Below are positions 46,154 through 56,200 of a stretch of DNA of 64,000 nt, piece after piece. The position numbers and the translations under genes were made by a program. The DNA comes from Craspedostauros australis (lineage: Eukaryota > Bacillariophyta > Bacillariophyceae > Mastogloiales > Achnanthaceae), in the NCBI GenBank assembly GCA_026770025.1, contig JAMXDE010000004.1, positions 2,294,001 through 2,358,000 of the forward strand. Direction: 5' to 3'. The notes beneath the pieces were generated by a model that was given only the letters and a program-made list of their open reading frames with translations, was not told the origin of the DNA and ran no database searches. Within the stretch, counting starts at the first letter, position 1; each line of letters opens with the position of its first letter.

Positions 46154-47014
46154 ATGGCGCAACCCCTTCGCTGTTCATTCTGCGAAAACGCCGACGGCCC
46201 CAGCCTCCTCTATCATTTGGTGGTGGATCATGGAGATGAGACTCAGGCAATCCTCGATCGAACCAGAACCCATGCGAACGAGGCTCAACTCCGAAGCTCG
46301 TTCGTCTTGGGTGAGGCACACCCAATGCATTGCTTCCTGCAGTCGCCACAATTGATCGGGAACACCCCAGTGTTCGACGCACTTCTGGCAGCTTGGCGTG
46401 ATGTCGTGGACGAACGTGCTCGCTGCGGCCTCCCCATTCACATTGCTTGCCAATTCAGCGCGCCAGCTGAGATCATTCGCAAGTTATTGGATGCGAGGCC
46501 AGGAAGCGCGCTGGATGCGGGTGGGTTTGGCGGCCTCACTCCGCTCGAGATCCTTTGCAAACAGCGCGACATGGCATGGAGAAGGATCCCTGCGGCGGTG
46601 GAATACATCATCCCTGATGACTCCGACGACGAGATGGCTGACGACGAGATGGCTGACGACGAGATGCCTGACGACGACAATTCGTACGACTACAACTTGA
46701 ACGAAGACACCTTCGATGAAGACAACTTCGCTCAGTGCGTGGTACACGTGATCGGAGCCGTGGCGCGTGAGCGTGGCTTCATACATGCTGACAGGCCCCT
46801 GATGGTGCATGCTGCCGAGTCCATGGGCGATGGATGCCCAGAGTACATCTTGGAATGGATCATGCAACGTGATCACGGTGACCTCGCCATTCGTCACGCA
46901 CAACCCCAAGGAGCCCTTCCATTGCTCGAGAGACTTCGCCAACGCCAGCTGAAAGATGAGGCTGCACTTCGAATCCTGCACCATTATCTCGCCCAGCCCA
47001 GAGACGAAGATTGA
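46154..47014 (+). CDS. Ankyrin-repeat-like protein
   Basis: 286 residues from the ATG at 46154; the frame opens upstream, but that part is low complexity. Starts MAQPLRCSFCENADGPSLLYHLVVDH. Segments such as CGLPIHIACQFSAPAEIIRKL followed by a turn and GGLTPLEILCK have the two-helix-plus-turn form of ankyrin repeats. Similar helices return near the C-terminus (ESMGDGCPEYILEWIM). An acidic insert of three near-identical units, DEMADDEMADDEMPDD, lies at about residues 157-172. Small ankyrin-like proteins of this kind are numerous in diatoms and their partners are unknown. No catalytic domain is present. Confidence 0.6.
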   Translation: MAQPLRCSFCENADGPSLLYHLVVDHGDETQAILDRTRTHANEAQLRSSFVLGEAHPMHCFLQSPQLIGNTPVFDALLAAWRDVVDERARCGLPIHIACQFSAPAEIIRKLLDARPGSALDAGGFGGLTPLEILCKQRDMAWRRIPAAVEYIIPDDSDDEMADDEMADDEMPDDDNSYDYNLNEDTFDEDNFAQCVVHVIGAVARERGFIHADRPLMVHAAESMGDGCPEYILEWIMQRDHGDLAIRHAQPQGALPLLERLRQRQLKDEAALRILHHYLAQPRDED

Positions 47015-48964
47015 TGTGTTCATGGGGTCCAACCTGACCCAGACCCACCATCTCCCCAAGAATCCCTCACACAAGCCCATCGCCCAGTCACCACATCACA
47101 AGCTCCGCCGCCGGATCCGAGCACAATTTGTTGTGCCACCGCACAGCCAGTTGTCCACAAGCAGACGGCTCGTGATCCGGACCCCGTCCTCATCCTCCCA
47201 CTAGCGCCCCCGAAATGTCGCTTTTGCTTGCAGCCATGCCGGCAGCACTTATCACGAAATACGCACTTCGTGACAGGATCACCCCAAGGCAATCGAAGAC
47301 AGCGGCTTCCCTCCTCACTCGAGTCCCCAAGTTATAGCGCAGAAGCCTGACCTCTTCGTTTCCACACGACCCGCGCAACGTGGCAACGCGAGCAGCGGAG
47401 TTTGCCAGCTCTAGTCGTTGCCCACCGTGGTTGCCACAGCGCGATGCAAAGTCCTTTGCCGCTTCGAAATGCGAAGAGAAGCGCTCTTCGCTCAAGCAAG
47501 TGCCAGAAGATGCGCAGCGGATGTCGCTCATCATCCAGGCAGTTCCCGTAGTGGGCGGCACATGATGCAGTCCAGTCCACGCGACGCCTGCGTCTCTTCC
47601 GCTGCAGCTGGAATTCTCGGCAGCAAGCGGCCTTGTTGATGCAAGGCAACGAAGAAGCCTTCCATCGCGACGGAGCAGACACACCAGCCTGCCTGACTTC
47701 CTGCTCCTCAAGCTGAGGCCATGTTATGATCCCAAGCGGATGCATACATCATACATCCTCGTACATGTTGAATCCACTCACGTACGAGCGAATAGAGTGC
47801 ACCCTCACTCATAGACACACGGACATTGCGATCCAATGTCTTCTCAACCTCATGGTCGTCCTTCTGTCTTTGACGGTGTGACGCGTTTGGGCATGCCACA
47901 TCGTTGCCTCTCGTTCTTCGGTGGTGGCAAGTTGTGGGCACGACATTGCGACTCATTCGTGTGCGCTGATTGCTGTCGTGCCCTCCTTTCTTTGTCACCG
48001 GTGCACAGTGCGAAGCACGTTTCATTCCCATTGCGGAAGGTAGCGAGGTTGCGTTCCAGCAGCGGCAGTGCTCCACGTGCGCGACGCCGGAAGTATCTCC
48101 CACGGCGTCAACACCTTGACACCCACTGTCAAAGTGCAGGGCTCCACCCCAGCCTCACACTCTTGGCAATGGGATACCTCTTCGCGAAAGAGTTCTCTTC
48201 TCATTCCATGCACAGGCACGCAATTGCTTCGACAGAGCAGAGTTCTGCTTCTCGTTGTTCGGTTTGCGTTGTTGGCCATTGCAAACGAATCGGAATGGCC
48301 GTCACTTGGTGGACATGCCGCGCTTGTTGGAGCACGCATCGTTGTATGGTGTGTGTGTATGACACCATACGTACACGACACACCATGGTTGTTGGATGGA
48401 CGCTGCACTTGCGCTTTGGTGCTCGCGTTTTGTTGTGAAGATTGGAGGAGCGTGGTCTCCAAGCCCGATCGCGACAGCAACGGCGCGTGTCGTAGGTGAT
48501 ACAACCTTTGGCACAAGCAGGGGAGTAGAGAGGTGCGCCCTTGGCCTGTCTGGACAACTCTCTGGTTGGTACAGATAGGGCTCGTATGGTGGTCGTATGT
48601 AGTCGTGGTGGTTGGAGCGCACGTCAACACTTCGCCACATTTCTATCCTGTTTTGGTGAAAGTACGGCCAACAACTAGTGACGGTGATAGAGTGACATTC
48701 GTTCCAGGAATTTGTGGCCGTCTCCTCTCGTCCTGAATCACGAGCATGACATTGGACATCTTTGTTCGAGAAGGCATGGACTTCGATGTGCGATCTATCC
48801 GCGCGATGTGTCCAGAATCGCAACCAAGCACCGTGCCAATAGAGAGGTTTTGCATTCCACTCAGAGGCCCCCAGACGAGGTGTCACACCGACATTGACTC
48901 TCGAGTGACGGAAACTGCACAGGACTGGTGCGTGACAGAATACTGCTTGGATTACGTGGAGTCA
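47015..48964. other. Intergenic, no supported gene
   Basis: About 2 kb left of the retrotransposon. Frames of 130-200 codons overlap on both strands without domains. Before the copia insertion this sequence was continuous with 58440 onward, so it may contain the left end of the Harbinger-like element. Confidence 0.4.
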
Positions 48965-48969
48965 ATAAC
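48965..48969. other. Target site duplication (left), ATAAC
   Basis: ATAAC directly precedes the left LTR, and an identical ATAAC follows the right LTR at 58435-58439. Five bp is the normal copia duplication length. Confidence 0.9.
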
Positions 48970-49729
48970 AGTTGCAATATACCATGATGTCACTGAAAAA
49001 TTGCTGAAAATTGGTATTTTCCCTTCATGCCCCCATTGACCGGTGACCGAATTGTCTGTACTACCACCAGTACACACGATTGAGCAACAAATGGACAGGC
49101 ACTCTACCTCCAAAAGAGACTACATATGTGAAGGCATCTGTCTGCAAGAATACAAGTGCATGGCTCATCCTGCATGCACAGTTGATGCTTCTCACTTGCC
49201 TCTTTGCCATGTGTTCCAAGATTACATATGTATGAAACTGACATCTTCCATGCAGGATGTGCCGGTCTTGGATCAAAAGCAAGACTATCCTGCAAAATTG
49301 GAACAAGACTAAGACATGGAACACTCGCACCTTCACTCCAACAATTGGAGAATCAGCTCTCAAACCTGCCAAGAGCGATGAAGCATCGTGGTTTCATCGC
49401 CTGGGGATTGTGGAGCAATTTTTCAAATGTACAAGACCATGAACAGCGACAACCAACAGCAGAGCAGTGTGATGACCAGCCCATCTCGTTTTCCTCTCCA
49501 ACCTTCAACCAAAACAATCTCATAAAAACAACAATCTTACAAAACTCAAGCTTTACAACCACCAAATCAACTCAAAACACATTCTCAATCGTCTCATCTA
49601 CGTTCGTGGTCACACTACGTTTAACCGCGCTGACGTTGGCAGTTTCACTTCCCCTTTTGACCTGCCAAAGTCCGACACTGGAAGGCAAAGCCGGACACAA
49701 CCGGACTTCATTTGCCCTCTATTCTTGCT
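48970..49729 (+). repeat. 5' LTR
   Basis: 760 bp, offset by exactly 8705 bp from the 3' LTR. The only difference I saw is T at 49726 versus C at 58431. The ends read AG...CT rather than the usual TG...CA. The boundary is fixed by the target duplication on one side and the primer site on the other. Confidence 0.92.
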
Positions 49730-49745
49730 GGTTATGAGCCTGGTC
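49730..49745 (+). other. Primer binding site, complementary to the tRNA-Met anticodon arm
   Basis: GGTTATGAGCCTGGTC starts at the first base after the LTR. Its complement, GACCAGGCTCATAACC, reads as the 5' side of an anticodon stem (CCAGG) and a full seven-base loop, CTCATAA, with anticodon CAT. This is the half-tRNA priming mode known for Drosophila copia, where an iMet 5' half is used. Here the loop suggests a tRNA-Met; which isoacceptor is not known. Confidence 0.7.
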
Positions 49746-49976
49746 TTACGCTGAAGTCAAGATTCGACAGAGAGCCTCATCAATAGCGCAAGAACCGATC
49801 CCACGAAGTCTCAGACTTCCTCATCCAACTAAGTCGCTGCCACAGCGACCCGCATCCGTGGCTTGGACCCTGTGAGCTTCACTGCAGGAAGCAAGAGTCA
49901 AGCCGCCCACTGACAGTCCAGCTGTCCGAACGCCAGCAACGCAGTTGCTCCGACAATAATCAGCCGATCATCTGCT

Positions 49977-50085
49977 GATCTACCCGCAGCAGCGCAGCTG
50001 ACTGCTTGCAACACAGTTGCTCCTGCCACAGGCACCCACTGATCTACCCGCAGCAGTGCAGCTGACTGCCCGCAACACAGTTGCC
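49977..50085 (+). repeat. 64-bp tandem duplication in the copia leader
   Basis: GATCTACCCGCAGCAG, then YGCAGCTGACTGC and YYGCAACACAGTTGC occur at 49977 and again at 50041. Weaker GCAACGCAGTTGC-like copies flank it on both sides, at about 49937 and 50131. The leader lies between the primer site and gag. Confidence 0.8.
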
Positions 50086-50237
50086 TCACTCCCAGACACC
50101 TGCTGACTGAAGCTCAGCAATCACAACTCGCAACGCAGTTGCGACCATCGATCGATACTCCAGCAGAACATCTGCGAACCAGCAGCTCAGCTGCTCATCA
50201 GAAAATCCGCAACCTCTTCAAGCGCAGCTTTTGAAGG

Positions 50238-53200
50238 ATGGCGGATGATCAACCGGAGGCCACCGTCACCCAAGGTGGAGCCACCACAACTCAAGCCGAG
50301 GTAGCTGCCACTCAAGCAGCAACCTTGGAACAACTCAGCCAGATGCAGGCCCGCCTTCTGGCCCAGCAACAACAACTGAACGAAGCGAGCCAAGTCCTTC
50401 AAGAACGACTCGCGAATCTGACTGAGAGGGAGGAAGCCCACGAGCGTCTCCTTCAAACCGAGGTATCTGGTGTCAACACCTCCCAGGAAATCTTCGAACT
50501 GGGCCGCACCGCAGCCGAGACGGAACGTGAACTCGCCAATCGCCCAACCAAGCCGGTGATGGGCAACATCGTCAAGGTGGGAAAGAACTGGTTCCCCTTC
50601 ACCGGGGGAAAGCCCAAAGCTGACTGGTCTGGGCTTGTTGACGAGCCCAACACCTACCTCTACGTTCTCCAGAAGCGCTCCACTGCAAGCGGAGCCGATG
50701 TCAAGAGCCAACCCGACATGGAGAAGGGCCTTGAACCCAAGTTCCACCGCCAGAGCGATCTCCAAGCCTTCCAGCGCGACTTCATGTCCGAACTCAAAGC
50801 CAGAGGGCTCGACACCATCTCCTACCTCAAGGAGCCATCCGACCCCGAAGACACGACCAGCGTCGTTGCCCATCCATACCGCTTCAACCAAAAGACCATC
50901 ATGGAAGAAGCAACCGAAATGGCAAGCCATTTTGATGAGTACGACCGCCGCAACAACATCACTGCCTGCCGCTTTCTCCTCAACTCTCTCCAGCCAAGCC
51001 TGAAGGACGACATCTTGGCGCGGGTCCATCCGGATCAACGCGAGGATTTTGTCATTCTTTGGATGGAGCTGATCGAGGACTTGCGAACCACCACTTTCGA
51101 CAAGTATGATCGCATCAAGCAGAACATCCGCCGTCGCACTCCCAAGACCTATGCCGGTGAGAACATCAAGAAGTTTGCTGATGACACCCGCAAGGACGCC
51201 CAAGTTCTCGAAGATGCTGGCCAATATGACCACGCCCTCACTGCGGACATCCTCACCAAGTTTCTCTCTGCTGGCGGCTCTGGCACATCCGGGGAGCGCT
51301 ACCGCTTTGGTCTCCACAGCAAACTCGGCAACCTCAAGGAAGTGCTGATCCAAATCGGGTGCTGCACCAAGGCCGAGAAGGACCGACGCATCTTGAAGGA
51401 TCGCCTTCACTGGCGTGATGTCTGCAATCTTGCCACCGACCTGTACAAGCAAGAGCTCCATGCTGGACAATGGCATGCTGCCTCCTACTTGCGCAATCGC
51501 AAGAACAGCAACGCTGGGTATTTCCTCTCTGGAGAAAATGGAGGCATCGAGATCGACGAAAGCACGGCGCTGGCCCTGATGCAGAATGGTGGAAAGACGC
51601 CCATCATCTGCCACAACTGCGGAGAACCTGGTCATGTCAAGGCCAACTGCCCCAATCTGAAGAAAGGTGCAGGCTCCAACCACAGCAGCAAGGGCAAGAA
51701 GGGTTCCAACAACGCGAAGAAGGGTTCTTCCAACACCAGTTGGCGTTCTGTTCCCCCTTCCAAGGGTGAACCGCACCAGAAGGTTGTCAGGAGCTCCACT
51801 TTCAAGTGGTGTGCCAAGTGCAAGCGTTGGCTCACCTCCCATGGCACCAGCGAGCACAGAAGCGACTTCAAGGACAAGAACAAGAACAAGAGCGAGACCG
51901 CTGCCAACACAGTCACATTCGATTCCACCGAATGGCACGTCTACAAGGTGACGGAAGAAAGTCCATCTGGGTGGTTCCAAATCATCCAGGCCTACCTTGG
52001 TCCATTGGCTCTCCTCATTGGTGCCTTTCCTCTTTTCATTCCGCTGCTCATCCAGGTCCTCATCTTTGCAATCATGCATGGGTGGGAGACAGCCTCGATT
52101 GCAGCATGGATGGTCACTGCAACATACCTGGCACGCAAGCACCATGACATGCCTCGCCACCCTGATGGTCCAGTTCCCAAGCCTCGTTGGCAACGCCGCT
52201 GCGAAGCCTATTGGGAAAAGAAAGGTCGCCGTCGTGACCGAGCCCAACCCAAGGATTGGATCAACTTTCATCGTCGTGCTCCGATTCGTCTCCGCCACCA
52301 CCGCTCTCGCTTCGACCCTCCAGTATCTGCAATGCATGCATCAACCAACATGCATCCCAGAGCAAGAGCAGCTGGGTTGAGGCGACGCAGTCATCGTGTG
52401 ATCGGTCTTGAGAACAACCCGAACAAGCACAGATTCAGAAGCACGGCTTTCTCCAACCCACGGCCAAGAGCCAATTCCATCAGCCATGGTGCCAGGTTCG
52501 GAACCAGAGCCGTTCCTATTCGTCGACATGAAGTGCAAGGACCATCCAAGAAGAAACATCGCAATCAGCGTCAGCGAATGATGGTATTTGATGCTCCTGC
52601 TCCTGCTCAGCGACAGCGACTCACCGAGAAACAAACCAGCAGACTGGCCCAGATCCTCAGCACCTACTTCAAGCCTGAGGACGCGCCTCCGTCAAATTCT
52701 GTGTGCACACACGATGGACCATCCTCTATCACGAGTTTCTCGGCTGTCCGTCACAGCTCAGACGAGCTCGCCAACGTCCTTCCAGCCAAGATGATATGTG
52801 ATGTCATTTGGGACAGCGGATCCACCGTCTGTATCTCACATGACAAGTCCGACTTCGTCTCCGAACCCAGAAGGCCAATTGGAAACCAAGCCAAGAAACT
52901 GACAGGGCTGTTTGGAGGACGATCTGACCACTTGGTGGGAACCGTGGAATGGGGCATCCAAGACACGAGAGGAAACATTCGCCGTCTCAAATTCCCGGCA
53001 TACTATGTGCCAAGAAGCAACGCCAAGATCATCAGCACCTCTGTGTTCGAAAGAATGTATCCAGGCGAGCTGCAGTATGTGAATGGCAGGTGGAAGGTCC
53101 AAGGAAGAGAGGGAGAGATCAACATCAAGATCAATCCCAAGAACAAGCTTCCAACTTCCAAGGCATACAACATGAAGTCATTGACCGAGCACATTCCACA

Positions 53201-56200
53201 TGCCCTCAATGCAACCATCACTACTGTTTCCTCCGCCAACCGCAACCTGTCCGAACCACAGAAGGAGCTGCTGCGTTGGCACCAACGCCTGGGCCACAAT
53301 GACATGCGGAAGATCCAGCACCTTTTTCGTTCGGGAACCCTGGCGCACACCGAAGCCGCACGCAAGCTACAAGCAAGCGCCTCCCGCCTCGCCACACTTC
53401 CAAAGTGCGCAGCATGCCAGTTTGGGAAACAAGTCTGTCGCTCAAGCCCGGGCCATCTGCACCGACCAGTACGTGATCGAGAGGGAGCCATCAAGTTCGG
53501 TAATCTTCGGCCTGGCCAACTCGTCTCTGTGGATCATTTTGAAGGGGGTGGAAAGGGACGACTCTTCTCGGGATATGGAAAAGGGAGCGATGAAGAAATG
53601 TACGGAGCCGGCATCGTATTCGTCGACCATGCTTCAGGATTCATCTTCGCTGAGCCAGTCCTGTCTACATCTTCTCAAGACATGATCAGAGCAAAGGAGA
53701 AGTTCGAGAGCATGTGTCGAGATCTCGGCATTGTTGTCCAACAATACCAAAGCGACAATGGAAGGGCATTCACCTCATCAGACTATGCTGACCACCTTCG
53801 ACACTTCCATCAATCCCATCGATATGCAGGACGCGGAGCGCATCACCACAACGGCATCGCCGAACGAAGCATTCGTACCGTGGTGTCAAGCGCTCGAACC
53901 ATGATGCTCCATGCCACTCTGCACTGGCCCGAACTGGACGTCGTGCCACTCTGGCCCATGGCAATTCGTCATTCCGCATTCATCTTCAATCGGCTGCCAA
54001 ACCTCGCGAACGGCCTCTCTCCCTTCGACATCCTTGCCCGAATTCGCTTCCCACAGAAGCATTTCCACAACCTACACGTCTGGGGATGCCCCACTTATGT
54101 GCTGGATCACAGAGTTGGAGATGGGAAGAAGATTCCAAAATGGAAGGCCCGGAGCGATCGTTTTGTGCACGTCGGCCTCTCCGAGAAGCACTCCTCTACC
54201 GTCCCACTGGTTCTGAATCTCAAGACTGGAAGCATCACACCTCAATTTCATGTGGTGTTTGACGACTGGTTTGCCACAGTGCCTTTGGATCCATCCAACC
54301 TTCCCAACTATAACTCGGATCAATGGAGGAATCTGTTTGGAGATACCGAGTACAAGTTCCCTTTTGATGAAGAAGATTTGGAACGCCTCGAGCAGCAGGA
54401 TCAGGAAACAGAGGAGCAGGACAGCCATGACCAGGATCTGAATCGCCAACTCGCAGAGCAAGCAAATGCGGATCATCGACCATCAGAGCCGCTTCCTGTG
54501 GAACTTGGACCGGAGCTCCCACCATCACCATCAGATACTGCACCAGTGCCGGATGAAGTCTCTGCACCACCAACAGCTCAACCAACAAGTGCTGCAACTG
54601 ATGCACCAAGAGAAGGCCAGAACAATATGGAGAAGGCCAACTTGCGAGACTCAGTCCCACCATCGCGCAGGGAGGCTGCTCATGACGACAAGGGTGACGA
54701 CAACGACAACATACCACTCCCATCTGACGATCAGGACACCATGGACCATGACAGACCCAGCGTGGAGACACCTGATGCTAGCTCAGCGAAGGCTCAGCCA
54801 GAAACATCTCCAATTGCATCGAACCCAGCACCTCAACAGAGGGAGCGTCGCAGACGAAATCGACAGCAGCAACCAGTCCGTCGATCGGCACGGATTGAAG
54901 CAAGACGATCCAACCGCAGAAAGAGAGCTCCTCCACAACGCCTTGAATACAGCCAGATGGGTGGCATGGCTCAGGCCTTCGTCTGCCAACCAATTCACCA
55001 GACCTCACCATCCATTGATGCTGTGACGGCCGCCCACTTGTCAAGCTCGATTCTCTCAGCGATTGAACTCCTGAAAGGAGCCAATGGAAGCAACAGCCCA
55101 ATCACTGAACCACTGCACAGCATTGAGGAAGCAGCAATCCACATGACAACTTCCATGTCCGAGCTTGAAAAACTCAAACAGGACTCCTGTGGACGTATCA
55201 ATCCACACATCGCACAAGTGGACAGCAATGCCAGAGCCCGCTTGACTGCCGCTGAAGAAGCTGCCTGCGATATGATCAGGACTGCACTCTCCACTTTGGC
55301 TCTCTACGACTCGCCGGACAACCACTTTCGCTGGCAGATCGCAGACATGTCTGAAACCATCTACGCAGTACATGGTCGCTTGCTGCAGCAAGACTGGAGC
55401 GACAATGATGATATCGATGAAGGAGGAGATCGAATCATGGTGCACATGGCTGTACAAGACGATGGGAGAGATCCAGACAGGAGAGACGACCAACAGGAAG
55501 AGGAGTTCGCTCTGCCTCAGGACTTGCAAAATGAGATCGATCAACTCGCAAATCTCCTCACCGCGCTTCACATCATTGAGCACTACGGACTTGACGCATA
55601 CTCAACCAACTTCGACTTTGATGAGCTCAGAGACTGGTGGACTCAGGTAGCTGCAGGCCACAATATAGATCCTCCGGAAGGGCTGCCTCGAGTCTCTCCC
55701 AATGGCGAAGAGAACTCCCAATCCAATGCCTCCAGGTCCAGTGACAACCCCGACAGCAACATGCCCGATTCCGCTGAACAAGACACCAGTGACCATGATC
55801 CAGATGACGTTGAGCAATGCCTGTGGATCGACTCCATCCCGCAGCTCGCAGATCCATCCATGACCGCCTGCGACACCAACGGAGCAGAGGAATATGCGTT
55901 TCTGACGATGAATGAGGACGGCGAATCCGACCCATCTGGCAGATCCATCTCAGGATCCGAAGCCGTCTTCCTGATGTCTAACGGCCACCTGGAGCTGAGC
56001 GAGGGACCGAGCAGCTTCAAAGCATCACCAACAGACCCCGACACCCTTTCCTTTGATGAAGCTATGAAGGACGAAGACAGAGAGAAATGGATGGAAGCAG
56101 CCAAGAAAGAAGTCACAGACTTGGTCTCCAAGGGCACATGGGTCGAGGTCAGCAAGGCCAAAGCAGTTGGCAAGATTGCACCGGGTACCTGGGTGTTCCG

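Noticed and set aside
49043..49737. Small frames inside the LTRs
   Set aside because: Duplicated in both LTRs, short, no domains; retroelement regulatory sequence.
50187..52337. 716-codon minus-strand frame opposite copia gag
   Set aside because: It mirrors the gag coding frame and has no domain; strong codon bias in the sense frame explains the lack of stops.
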